DNA of 64,000 nt, from positions 1,240,001 through 1,304,000 of the forward strand of contig CAVQVN010000009.1 of the NCBI GenBank assembly GCA_963717135.1. The letters run 5' to 3'. Positions 55,921-63,675 of the stretch are shown here, piece by piece (positions within the stretch are counted from its first letter, which is position 1; every line of letters begins with the position of its first letter). A program made the translations under genes and the position numbers. Source of the DNA: UBA4744 sp963717135. GTDB taxonomy: Bacteria; Actinomycetota; Acidimicrobiia; Spongiisociales; UBA4744. The notes below the pieces were generated by a model. It saw only the letters and a program-made list of their open reading frames with translations. It ran no database searches and was not told the DNA's origin.

Positions 55921-56847
55921 GTGAACCGCAATCTGATGGTGATGGCGACCGTCGCTGTGTTGATCTTTGGGCTGGCGGCTTGCGGTGAGGGATCCAGTTT
56001 GTTCTCGACGGTGGATGCGGGCGTCGACCCGTCGTCCAACCTTGGGGGCGATGGGCTCCCGGTGCAGGTCTCCGGCGAGGACTATGGGCATCGACCAGTT
56101 CTGTTGACGGGAGTCCTCACCTTGCAGGATGGAGGGTGTTGGGCCATCGATTTAGGGGATGGTCCCCGCCTCGTGGTGTTCCCGGCCGGTTATACCAAGC
56201 CGGCAGATGACGGTGCGGTGATGAGGGGACCAGATGGCACCATCGTGGCAAGCGGAATGGTGGTCGACGTGGTGGGTGGTGTGGTGCCCGTGGCCGGCTT
56301 CCCCGGCGTCCCAGATGGGTATTGGGGTAACTACCTGAGTTTTTGCCGTCCCGCCATCCAGGAATTCGCGGTACTCGATACTCTGGAGCCGGCTTTTGAT
56401 CCCCAGGCGCTGAGCGATGACGATCTGGCCGCGTTGGTGGAGGCCGCGGACCTCTCGAGTTCCTGGGGGTGTGGGATCGGGTTCGCAGCATCAACAGCGG
56501 ACCAGCGTGTGGCACTCGTGATCCACCTTAAGGACGCGTCGGGCGACGTAGAGGCGCCGGTGAGCTTCCCTGCCGACGAGTGGATCGCCGAGATTGTGAT
56601 TGGCAAGCTTCTCATGACCCAATGGTGTGAGGACGCCGTCGAGTCGTGGGAGCCGGAGGCGCTTGTCGTTGCCAGGTGGCCGCTCAGCGGCGGAGAACTC
56701 GACTTCACGCCTCCGGCCGAGCTGTGCACAGCCCCCGCCCCGGTGACCGCAACACTGCGCAACGCAACGGTTGAAACACCGAGTGGCGACATCGTTCTTG
56801 GCACGTTGAGCCTTGCCAACGATGCCTTCGGCTGTTTCGCCGGCTGA
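55921..56847 (+). CDS. Lipoprotein of unknown function, 308 residues
   Basis: GTG 55921 is preceded by GAGGAAG at good spacing. The signal peptide ends at a lipobox (VLIFGLAACGEG). The first domain (GVLTLQDGGCWAIDLGDG, WGNYLSFCRPAIQEFAVL) is shared with the smaller lipoprotein at 52707. A second domain of about 150 residues (SSSWGCGIGFAASTADQRVA, ELCTAPAPVTATLRNATVE) has paired cysteines. I do not recognise either domain. The gene ends 83 bases before the GTG start of the next lipoprotein gene, so the two may be co-transcribed. Confidence 0.75.
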   Translation: MNRNLMVMATVAVLIFGLAACGEGSSLFSTVDAGVDPSSNLGGDGLPVQVSGEDYGHRPVLLTGVLTLQDGGCWAIDLGDGPRLVVFPAGYTKPADDGAVMRGPDGTIVASGMVVDVVGGVVPVAGFPGVPDGYWGNYLSFCRPAIQEFAVLDTLEPAFDPQALSDDDLAALVEAADLSSSWGCGIGFAASTADQRVALVIHLKDASGDVEAPVSFPADEWIAEIVIGKLLMTQWCEDAVESWEPEALVVARWPLSGGELDFTPPAELCTAPAPVTATLRNATVETPSGDIVLGTLSLANDAFGCFAG

Positions 56848-56930
56848 ACAGAGAGGCGGACAGCCCAACCATGACATCGAGACGGCCTATCCGCCTTAAT
56901 GCGGGTGGCCGCGTCGCCCCCGAGGACAGC

Positions 56931-57545
56931 GTGAAACCTGTGACGATTCTGGTGGCGTTCGCCTTGATTGTGACGGCCTGCGGCAAACCGCCGTCACAGA
57001 GTCCTGCATCAACAACGGTCGAACCCGGTCCAACGATCACCACCATCACTACCGACCTTGAAAGAGCCTGGAGCCCGGCATGGGAGCTACCTTCGGATAT
57101 GAGTGCCGAGCTCGAAGCCGTGCTCGCAGAGGCAGGTGTCTGGATCCTGGTGCCGACTGCGGCGCCTCCGGCCCAGCCGGGTGAATCGTTGTCGGCGGAG
57201 ATCCGTGTCAGCCATACCGTGCCTGTCGGTGAATCGGTCGCCGACATGGTGGTTCGGAGTCCGGACGGCTCGGTGTTTCTGAGCGTGCAGAGCCGCCCGG
57301 TCGGTGAGGAACCGATCTGTGGACCTCGGCTCTACCCGGCATGGTCGACCGAGACGATACGAGACGTCGCCGGCTGTTCCCTACAGGCCGAGAACGCGAT
57401 CTCTTTTCTTGCATGGACAGAGAACGGACAGGATTTCGTCGCTCAGTTCGGGCCCGAGCTCCACATGGCAGAAGCCACCTCCTGGCTGGACTCCTGGGGA
57501 TCCGTCGGAGCGTCATGGCCAACGAATCCTCGAGTGATGGGGTGA
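56931..57545 (+). CDS. Lipoprotein of unknown function, 204 residues
   Basis: GTG 56931 (VKPVTILVAFALIVTACGKP) follows GAGGA at good spacing. The frame is open to an ATG at 56871, but that extension precedes the signal peptide. After the lipobox Cys comes a Ser/Thr/Pro linker and a compact domain (WILVPTAAPPAQPGESLSAE, MVVRSPDGSVFLSVQS). Two Cys later in the chain may form a disulfide. The function is unknown. It follows another lipoprotein gene on the same strand. Confidence 0.7.
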   Translation: MKPVTILVAFALIVTACGKPPSQSPASTTVEPGPTITTITTDLERAWSPAWELPSDMSAELEAVLAEAGVWILVPTAAPPAQPGESLSAEIRVSHTVPVGESVADMVVRSPDGSVFLSVQSRPVGEEPICGPRLYPAWSTETIRDVAGCSLQAENAISFLAWTENGQDFVAQFGPELHMAEATSWLDSWGSVGASWPTNPRVMG

Positions 57546-57599
57546 GGAACTGCGCGGATCTTCATAGAGGGTGAGACTGGGCCAGAGGTCGCCCGGCGA

Positions 57600-57713
57600 G
57601 ACGGGTTCTCCGAAAAGCGCAATGTGAGTCAACCTCCGGGTCACCGGTCTGCCAGCGCCGATCACCAGATCGGGCGCAGGAACGCCCAATTCCTCAAGTG
57701 CTCAAGTCGGCAC
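57600..57713 (-). repeat. 41-base repeat copy 5 with relic of a cassette start
   Basis: GCGCAGGAAC ... CGGCAC spans 57674-57713 (40 bases, one deletion). Below it, 57600-57673 matches the leader and first codons (GCGCTTTTCGGAGAACCC) of the gene at 46195-46803. Only the beginning of that gene remains here. Confidence 0.7.
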
Positions 57714-57728
57714 GCCGGCGCTCGGTTT

Positions 57729-58007
57729 TCACTGCGTTCGGTAGATGTCGCGGCGATGCCCGACACGGAGAACTATGACCTCGCGGCGTTCCTCCTCGAT
57801 TCGGTAGAGAATACGATAGGTACCCCGCCGAGCACTCCAGATGCCCTCCAGCTCGTCACGGAGCGCCGCGCCAACTCGACGCGGGTTGTCCAGCAGCCGG
57901 CCGGTGATGAAGTCGATGACGGCGAAGGCAACCGGCGCCGAGAGCGTCTCCCGGATTGCCCGTGCCGCCGGCGCAGTCACGACGAGCTCATAATGCGGTT
58001 CGGTCAC
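57729..58007 (-). CDS. RelE/ParE-family toxin
   Basis: The 92-residue protein has the RelE/ParE fold pattern: YELVVTAPAARAIRETL, LLDNPRRVGAALRDELEGIW, RRGTYRILYRIEEERREVIV, LRVGHRRDIYRTQ. The C-terminal Arg/His/Tyr residues are those used by RelE to cut mRNA at the ribosome. It overlaps the antitoxin gene by 4 bases (ATGA), the normal antitoxin-first order. The pair sits between 41-base repeat copies 6 and 5, forming a compact unit of about 660 bases. Confidence 0.92.
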   Translation of the reverse strand: MTEPHYELVVTAPAARAIRETLSAPVAFAVIDFITGRLLDNPRRVGAALRDELEGIWSARRGTYRILYRIEEERREVIVLRVGHRRDIYRTQ

Positions 58008-58273
58008 CGGGGCCGCAGAGCCCTCACGGCGTCAACACCGCGAACAACGTCGCCTTGCAGATAGGCATGATGAGCTTCGACGAGTTCGGCCACCGCGGCG
58101 GAGTCGCCCAGGACCGCCACCGTCTCTTCGAGTGATTCGAGGTCGTCAGGACTTATCAGAACAGCTGCCGGCGTCCCGTTCTTGGTGACAATGACGCGTT
58201 CGTGGTGTGATTGCACGCGGTCGATGAACTCGGAGAAACGATCTCGGACCGTACGCAAAGATTCACTTGACAT
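58004..58273 (-). CDS. Phd/YefM-family antitoxin
   Basis: The 89-residue protein starts at ATG 58273 (MSSESLRTVRDRFSEFIDRV). It has the Phd/YefM N-terminal DNA-binding pattern (RVIVTKNGTPAAVLISPDDL) and a C-terminal toxin-binding helix. It neutralises the RelE-type toxin encoded just downstream and represses the operon. The frame is open upstream to 58351, but family homology starts at 58273. The 41-base repeat copy 6 lies 62 bases upstream. Confidence 0.9.
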   Translation of the reverse strand: MSSESLRTVRDRFSEFIDRVQSHHERVIVTKNGTPAAVLISPDDLESLEETVAVLGDSAAVAELVEAHHAYLQGDVVRGVDAVRALRPR

Positions 58274-58335
58274 GGGCACAATTGTGCCACACCCCATTGG
58301 CAATGGGAAGGCCCGTCCCCGATCACCCTGTTCTC

Positions 58336-58376
58336 GAGTCATAACGATCACTTGCCCAAATAGCGCCGGACGGCAC
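58336..58376 (-). repeat. 41-base cassette-boundary repeat, copy 6
   Basis: GAGTCATAAC ... CGGCAC, 41 bases; on the minus strand it ends GATCGTTATGACTC. It precedes the toxin-antitoxin unit and follows a diverged copy of the XRE trailer region. Confidence 0.75.
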
Positions 58377-58655
58377 CTCCGACGCCCGCTCGGCGCTGTC
58401 CAGACTGTCGACCACGTGAGTGGAGACTCCTAGCTCGAATCGTCTGGTCGGTTGCCACTCAGTCTCCGGTGTTAGTTGGCGGTGGGCTGCCCGTCGACCT
58501 TGGCACCGCCTGCCACGATGATGGGTTCGCCTCGATGAGCTTCGGCTCGAAACGAAAGCGTGTCCTTCCCGGACCAGGTTGGCGATGGTCGGGTTCTCCG
58601 AAAGCCGCTCCCCGACCCCGACCACTAGCTCCCGACCAACAGCCGCGGCCAGTTT
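58377..58655 (-). repeat. Diverged copy of the XRE antitoxin 3' region
   Basis: It carries the last 40 or so codons of the XRE antitoxin (ELVVGVGERLSENPTIANLV, REGHAFVSSRS) and its trailer, matching 53993-54285. There is no start, so it is a relic, fused directly behind the next gene's stop. Confidence 0.7.
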
Positions 58656-59622
58656 CTAGAGGGCGTCGATGGATGAGCGGAGTCGGTCCAGGGCGGCGAG
58701 CCCGGCGTCGCTCGTAGCCCTTGCCAGGGCTTCGGCGGCGGGCTTGAGGACCGCCATGGGCTGCCTTGGAATCCACTCGATGTAGGCCAGAGCCGCGACG
58801 AGCGATTCGCGTCCAGGGTGGTCGACGATCTCGAGGCTCCAAATGAAGTGCTTCAGAAGCTGCGCGCCGGACCCCTTCAACGACTCCTTGGGCCCGCGCG
58901 GCCACCATTCGGTGAGACGATCGCCCACCACGTCCGGCCCGATCGCCTCGAGAATCGGTGTTGCCTTGGTGACCCACGTCTTCGGCATCGCCATCTGCTC
59001 CCCGACCCTCATTGCGAGCACGAGGTTCTCCCAGTGGGTCCTCTCGTCGCCACCGATGTCCGCCAGCGCCGACCGGACGGTATTGATCCACCATGCCGCG
59101 CTCGGGACCGTGCAGGCCGTCGAGATCGGTGTCGAGGACGAGGAGCAGGTCAGCGCTTCTCCTGATCGCCTGCACCACGGTGCCGCCGGTGGGGAGCCCG
59201 GCTGCGTAGACCTGGATCGCCTGTCCGAGAGCAGCGGACCACCCCCGGTCTCGAAGCCGGGCAATCGCCAGGTCGAAGGCAAGCCGAGTGTCGAGGCCAT
59301 GTCCACAGTCATGCCGGGCCGAACGGAGCACGTGCATCAGCGCAGCTTCGTCCAGCACAGGCTTCTTGTTCCCGACGATGCCAGCGGCTGCGTACAAGAG
59401 CGGCCCGCGTCGCAGGTCCCCCGTGTCGCGAAGTCGGGGCATCTGATCGTAGGCAGCCAGGAAGAGCCCGAGGCGCTCCTCGTCGGTCAGCGAAGCGATC
59501 ACCGACTCGAGCTGATGCCTCGCCGCATCCGAGAGACCCCACGGATGCACCTCAGTGGTCACGGCCGCGATGACACGATCGGACACTTCGCCGCCGATGG
59601 CTAGTAGCCCAGATATTGTCAC
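58656..59622 (-). pseudogene. Unknown gene, frameshifted near 59.10 kb
   Basis: From GTG 59622 the frame reads MTISGLLAIGGEVSDRVIAA to about residue 175 (DLLLVLDTDLDGLHGPE). The believable sequence then continues in another frame (AAWWINTVRSALADIGGDER, TEWWPRGPKESLKGSGAQLL, LDRLRSSIDAL) to a stop at 58656. A single indel near 59100 joins them into about 320 residues. It is mostly helical, with no signal peptide, and I do not recognise the family. Confidence 0.65.
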
Positions 59623-59768
59623 GGGCGATATTCAAGCAGAGGGGGAGGCCGCGATCAGCCGGGACGCGGCTGGTGAGGTTTATCCGGTCCTTAATGATCG
59701 GTTGGGGTGGCCACAACTATCGGTTTGAGACGATGTGACTGCACGCTCTCACTACAAGGAGAAAGAAC

Positions 59769-60230
59769 ATGTTCTGGAAACGTTCTGCAGTCATCGTCTC
59801 AGGGGTCATGGCGGTCCTGTTGGTCGCGGCGCTGGCTTTTGCCGCCAACGGTGCCGACGATTCGCCGGCTACCACGTCGACCACGATCGGCTCGTTAACG
59901 CCGGCCGATGACAACGGGTTCGATGATCCCGCCACCCACGACATCAACGACGACAACGGCATCGACGACCCCGCCACCCACGACATCAACGACGACAACG
60001 GCACCGACGATGACAACGGGTTCGATGATCCCGCCACCCACGACATCAACGACGACAACGGCACCGACGATGACAACGGGTTCGATGATCCCGCCACCCA
60101 CGACATCAACGACGACAACGGCACCGACGATGACAACGGGTTCGATGATCCCGCCACCCACGACATCAACGACGACAACGGCATCGACGACCCCGCCACC
60201 CACAACATCAACGACGACTCGGTCGGCTAG
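59769..60230 (+). CDS. Small secreted acidic repeat protein
   Basis: The 153-residue protein has a signal peptide (SAVIVSGVMAVLLVAALAFA), a Thr-rich bit, and then tandem acidic units built from DDNGFDDPATHDIND. AAGGAGA lies 7 bases upstream. Three identical 60-base DNA repeats begin at 60001, 60061 and 60121, with shorter related units around them. The Asp/Asn/Gly pattern resembles calcium-binding loops, so it may bind divalent cations outside the cell; that is inference. All three plus-strand frames are open through the repeat because its length is a multiple of three. A strong hairpin follows the gene. Confidence 0.75.
   Translation: MFWKRSAVIVSGVMAVLLVAALAFAANGADDSPATTSTTIGSLTPADDNGFDDPATHDINDDNGIDDPATHDINDDNGTDDDNGFDDPATHDINDDNGTDDDNGFDDPATHDINDDNGTDDDNGFDDPATHDINDDNGIDDPATHNINDDSVG
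60001..60180 (+). repeat. Three perfect 60-base tandem repeats
   Basis: Bases 60001-60060, 60061-60120 and 60121-60180 are identical. Each encodes 20 residues of the acidic repeat protein. Copy number is likely to vary between strains. Confidence 0.95.
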
Positions 60231-60260
60231 ACCGCCACCCACGACATCAACAAACCGGGA

Positions 60261-60290
60261 AGAGATCCCCTCAACGGCGAGGGGATCTCT
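60261..60290. terminator. Strong hairpin after the acidic repeat protein gene
   Basis: AGAGATCCCCT (60261-60271) pairs fully with AGGGGATCTCT (60280-60290) around an 8-base loop, 30 bases after the stop codon. No T-run follows, as is common for terminators in GC-rich actinobacteria. A sequence like the 41-base repeat start (GCGCCACAACGAGCA, 60292) follows at once. Confidence 0.8.
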
Positions 60291-60432
60291 CGCGCCACAA
60301 CGAGCAATCCCCCACAGATCGCGAGCAGCGCCATGCCTTGTAATTAATACCAGGCCCTCTAACTGGGTATTTGTTGTTGTTCCCCAATCCTTGTGATTTA
60401 TGCGATTACGATGTATTCAAGAGGTGACGACG

Positions 60433-60645
60433 ATGCACACCGTCGACTACTTGGGAGGAACGGATCTCCGAAGGCCTCGGATCAATTTCCGGCTGCCCAA
60501 CCTCGAGTACTGCCGGCAGCTCGAACAGGCCGCCCGGGCGCATAACACGTCCGTCGGCGAATACGTTCGCTCCCTCGTGCTAGACGCACTCCGCCAGGAG
60601 CAGGATCAGAAGGAGATCGAGGAGGCGTCGACCTTCTTTGGATAG
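60433..60645 (+). CDS. Small ribbon-helix-helix protein
   Basis: The 70-residue protein starts at ATG 60433 (MHTVDYLGGTDLRRPRINFR) with GAGGTG 7 bases upstream. The strand RINFRLPN followed by two helices (LEYCRQLEQAARAHN, SVGEYVRSLVLDALRQE) is the Arc/CopG fold, so it is probably a DNA-binding regulator or a solitary antitoxin. No toxin gene is adjacent. It is convergent with dps across a gap with an inverted repeat. Confidence 0.7.
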   Translation: MHTVDYLGGTDLRRPRINFRLPNLEYCRQLEQAARAHNTSVGEYVRSLVLDALRQEQDQKEIEEASTFFG

Positions 60646-60649
60646 CCGC

Positions 60650-60708
60650 CGAAAACTTGCCTTCTAGGCCGGTTTCCGCCATCCCGCATGGGACGAGCGA
60701 AGTTTTCG
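60650..60708. terminator. Inverted repeat between RHH gene and dps
   Basis: CGAAAACTT (60650-60658) and AAGTTTTCG (60700-60708) are perfect inverse partners 41 bases apart, directly after the RHH stop and before the convergent dps stop. It may be a bidirectional terminator or a regulatory site. Confidence 0.45.
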
Positions 60709-60794
60709 TTCACCCTGTTGCTGTGGCGGCACGCAGATCGCCAGGCCGGAAGGCGATACACCATAGATCGATAGTTTGGACCGACCCGCTTGTG

Positions 60795-61262
60795 CTACTC
60801 GACGGTCGCCCGGAGCATCCAGGCGGTCTTCTCGTGAATGTGGATCCGCTGGGTGGCGAGATCCGCCGACGCCACATCTCCGGCCTCCTCGGCGGCGGTC
60901 ACCACGCGGCGGGCCGTCCGCACGACGGCTTCGTGGCCGGTTGCCAGACGCCGGACCATCTCGAGTGCCTCGGGAGCATCGGTGTCATCGGAGATCGTCG
61001 ACAAGCGAGCGAAGTCGGCGTAACCGAGGGGAGCCAGATGCCCGAGAGCGCGAATCCTTTCAGCCACTTCGTCGACCGCATCACGCAATTCGAGATACTG
61101 ACCCTCGAACATCAGGTGCAACGAATTGAACATCGGTCCGGTGACGTTCCAGTGATAGATGTGGGTCTTGAGATACAAGGTGTAGGTGTCGGCCAGCAGC
61201 GTCGACAGGCGGTCGGCGATCTCCTGGCGGGCCGGCTCGGCGATTCCGGTGTTGATCTCCAC
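60795..61262 (-). CDS. dps: Dps-family DNA-protection / mini-ferritin protein
   Basis: The 155-residue protein starts at GTG 61262 with GGGAGG upstream. It has the Dps signature with ferroxidase residues (YLKTHIYHWNVTGPMFNSLH, then LMFEGQYLELRDAVDEVAER) at the dimer interface. Such proteins form 12-subunit shells that oxidise Fe(II) with peroxide and store iron, protecting DNA during oxidative or starvation stress. It has no long basic N-terminal tail, so direct DNA binding is doubtful. It is transcribed in the same direction as the MMPL gene upstream, about 70 bases away. Confidence 0.92.
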   Translation of the reverse strand: MEINTGIAEPARQEIADRLSTLLADTYTLYLKTHIYHWNVTGPMFNSLHLMFEGQYLELRDAVDEVAERIRALGHLAPLGYADFARLSTISDDTDAPEALEMVRRLATGHEAVVRTARRVVTAAEEAGDVASADLATQRIHIHEKTAWMLRATVE

Positions 61263-61335
61263 GAGGAAGACCTCCCTTCTCCATTAACCCTCCCGGTTTG
61301 AGTCTAGGGCCGAGTCAGAACGGCGGTCTATCCGG

Positions 61336-63483
61336 TCAGCTCGGTGGAGGCTCCGGTAGCTGCTCGCTCACTCCCGCCCGGGGCAAAAGGGCCGGGATGA
61401 TCACCAAGGCCGTCAACGCCGCCGTGGTCATCGACACCCACATGATCATCGAGATGTGGGGATGGATCCGAAACGGCGAAAGCCACAGGGCCGTGAGCGC
61501 GACCGCGATTCCCAGGGCGTTGGCGATGATTGGTCGACCGGCCCGTTCGATGGCTCGAAACACATAACCGTCCCCTTCAGTACGGGCGTAATCGATCGCC
61601 GCCACGAAGTGGATGGCATAGTCGATGCCCACCCCGATGACGATCGATGAGATCACCGCGGTAACCAGGTTGAGCTGGATGCCGGAGGCCACGATGAACC
61701 CAAGCAAGGTGGCGCTGGTGAGCAACAGCGGGGCCAGGCTCACCAGGGTCTGTCGCAGTTTGCGATATGCCAGCACCAGCATCAATGTCACGAGACCGTA
61801 GGCGACGGCCAGCGATATGAACTGGGCCCGCAGGACCAACCGGGCGACCTCATCCCAGATGACCGGCATGCCGGTCAGGATTCGGATCTCCTCGTTATCG
61901 TCGGCAAAATCGAGCCACTGCTGCAGGTCTTCGGTCTCGAACTGACCCGGCAACAGCATGAACCGCAAACCGTCATCCGAAGCCATCTGACCGAGGGGCA
62001 AAGGCGTTTCCCCGCTAAGTGCTCCTTGGAGTTGCTCATCCGGAACAACTCCCTGAAGGTCCGCCAGGCTGAAAACCGTCCGTACCCCCGGCAATCGTTC
62101 GAACTCCCTCGAGAGTTCCGCTACCGGGGCGAGACCGGCCAGGCCATCGGCCCGATCGAAGGCGTACTCACCAATGAGCGGGGTGGCCCCGCCAAACAGC
62201 TCGGCGGTCTTTTCAAACCCGATCCTGACGGGGTCATCATCCTTGAAATAGATCAGCTGATCGCCGTCCACCTCGAGCTGCGGGATGAACACCGCCGAGA
62301 AAGCGATGAGCCCACCGGCCAGAACTACCGCCGCCCATCGCCGGGCGGCCAGCTGTTTGACCGCCGAGGTGAGCCGAGGACCGAGTAGCGCCGTGTGGTG
62401 TTTCGCTTCGACGCCCATCCTGCTGAGCAAAGCAGGCAACGAGAAGAACGAGATGATTCCCGCGAAGACAATGCCGATCGCCGTGAAGGCACCCAGTTGC
62501 TCGATCGGTTGCACACCGGTGAACACCAGCGACAGAAACCCGGCCGCAGTGCTGATGGTAGTGAGAATCATCGGAACGCCGACCTGGCGAAGTGTCGAGG
62601 CCACCCGGTCGACTTCATCGTTGGTGCGGTCGACTTGCTCCTGATAGTGGGTCACGAAGTGGAGACCGTCGGCGGAGCCCATCACGATCACGAAGATCGG
62701 AACCAGGATGGTGACGATGTCCACTTCCCTCCCCAGGCCGAAGATGAACCCGAAGGTCCAAATCGATCCGAACAGGGCCGGAAACACCGCAAAGATTGTG
62801 AGCTTGCGATCGCCGACGTTGGCGTAGAAGACGCCCAGGAGCAGCAGGACGATGACCGGCGGGATGACAATCAGGAACCAGCCGATCTTGTCGATAACGG
62901 ACGAGAAGATCACCGGGTTGCCGGAGAGGGTCAGCTCCAGTCCGTCCGGCGCGCTGATGTCGGCGACGGCTCGGGCCGTCTTCAACGAATCCCCTTCCGG
63001 AACCACCAACATGAGCGTGTGGCGGCCATCTTCGCTGACCAGCAGATCGGCCAGGGGGTTCTGGCCAAGCAGGGTTGTGATCATCTGCTCGGGAACGAGA
63101 GCGATCTGGTCCGGCGTTAGGGGCGCACCGGTGAGCGGATTGACCTCGGGAACGATCGACCCGACCTGAGCCACCCCTTCGACACCGGCCAACCGGTCCC
63201 GAAGCTCAGCCACTGCCACCAGGAGATCCTTTTCGAACAAATTGCGGCCCTCTGGGGCAGAGACCAAAACGTTGATCGGGTCGCCCGTCTCGTACTTTTC
63301 CTGGAGAGCGACCCACGCCTCGCCGGTTTCATTCCCCTCGGTGATGAACTTCGACACGTCGGCGTTGAAGGACATGCGAAACAGCATGGCCAACGAGACA
63401 ACAGTGATGATCCCGGTGACGGCCAGCACTCGCTTGGAGTGCTCGACAATGAATCTGGCGACACGATCCAAGGTTTCGGCCAC
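61336..63483 (-). CDS. MMPL/RND-superfamily exporter (HpnN/HAE3-like)
   Basis: The 715-residue protein has two repeats, each with one helix, a large outer loop and five helices (about 12 segments in all). The first is VLAVTGIITVVSLAMLFRM followed by a porter-like loop; the sterol-sensing-like helices include IVTILVPIFVIVMGSADGLH, and the second half has AVISSIVIGVGIDYAIHFVA. The conserved GSADGLHF and GIDYAIHF segments are typical of the MMPL/HAE3 branch that moves lipids, hopanoids or fatty compounds with the proton gradient. No outer-membrane partner is expected in this organism type. It is divergent from the oxoamine synthase-like gene. Confidence 0.9.
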   Translation of the reverse strand: MAETLDRVARFIVEHSKRVLAVTGIITVVSLAMLFRMSFNADVSKFITEGNETGEAWVALQEKYETGDPINVLVSAPEGRNLFEKDLLVAVAELRDRLAGVEGVAQVGSIVPEVNPLTGAPLTPDQIALVPEQMITTLLGQNPLADLLVSEDGRHTLMLVVPEGDSLKTARAVADISAPDGLELTLSGNPVIFSSVIDKIGWFLIVIPPVIVLLLLGVFYANVGDRKLTIFAVFPALFGSIWTFGFIFGLGREVDIVTILVPIFVIVMGSADGLHFVTHYQEQVDRTNDEVDRVASTLRQVGVPMILTTISTAAGFLSLVFTGVQPIEQLGAFTAIGIVFAGIISFFSLPALLSRMGVEAKHHTALLGPRLTSAVKQLAARRWAAVVLAGGLIAFSAVFIPQLEVDGDQLIYFKDDDPVRIGFEKTAELFGGATPLIGEYAFDRADGLAGLAPVAELSREFERLPGVRTVFSLADLQGVVPDEQLQGALSGETPLPLGQMASDDGLRFMLLPGQFETEDLQQWLDFADDNEEIRILTGMPVIWDEVARLVLRAQFISLAVAYGLVTLMLVLAYRKLRQTLVSLAPLLLTSATLLGFIVASGIQLNLVTAVISSIVIGVGIDYAIHFVAAIDYARTEGDGYVFRAIERAGRPIIANALGIAVALTALWLSPFRIHPHISMIMWVSMTTAALTALVIIPALLPRAGVSEQLPEPPPS

Positions 63484-63675
63484 ACTAGGACGTTCGTCAG
63501 GCAGGTGATCCGCACCCGACGCCGGTCCTGGGGATTATGCGTCGGCGGAATGGAAATGGGCCACTTATGCAGGAAATCAGTCATTCGGCCTAGAAGGAAC
63601 CTCCTGCCGCCCAGATTCGGCCGGTTACTGTCCCTGTTTCCGGCGACGGACGGTGGACTCTCCATCCCGTCCGGA

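Noticed and set aside
46856..58376. The 41-base repeats as ordinary sigma-70 promoters
   Set aside because: The conserved ends are GTGCCG and GTTATGGCGC about 25 bases apart, which does not match -35/-10 spacing. Nearly constant overall length and nearby cassette relics fit recombination sites better, though a regulatory role is not excluded.
60001..60180. CRISPR array
   Set aside because: The units are contiguous with no unique spacers and are in frame with a secreted protein. No cas gene is in the window.
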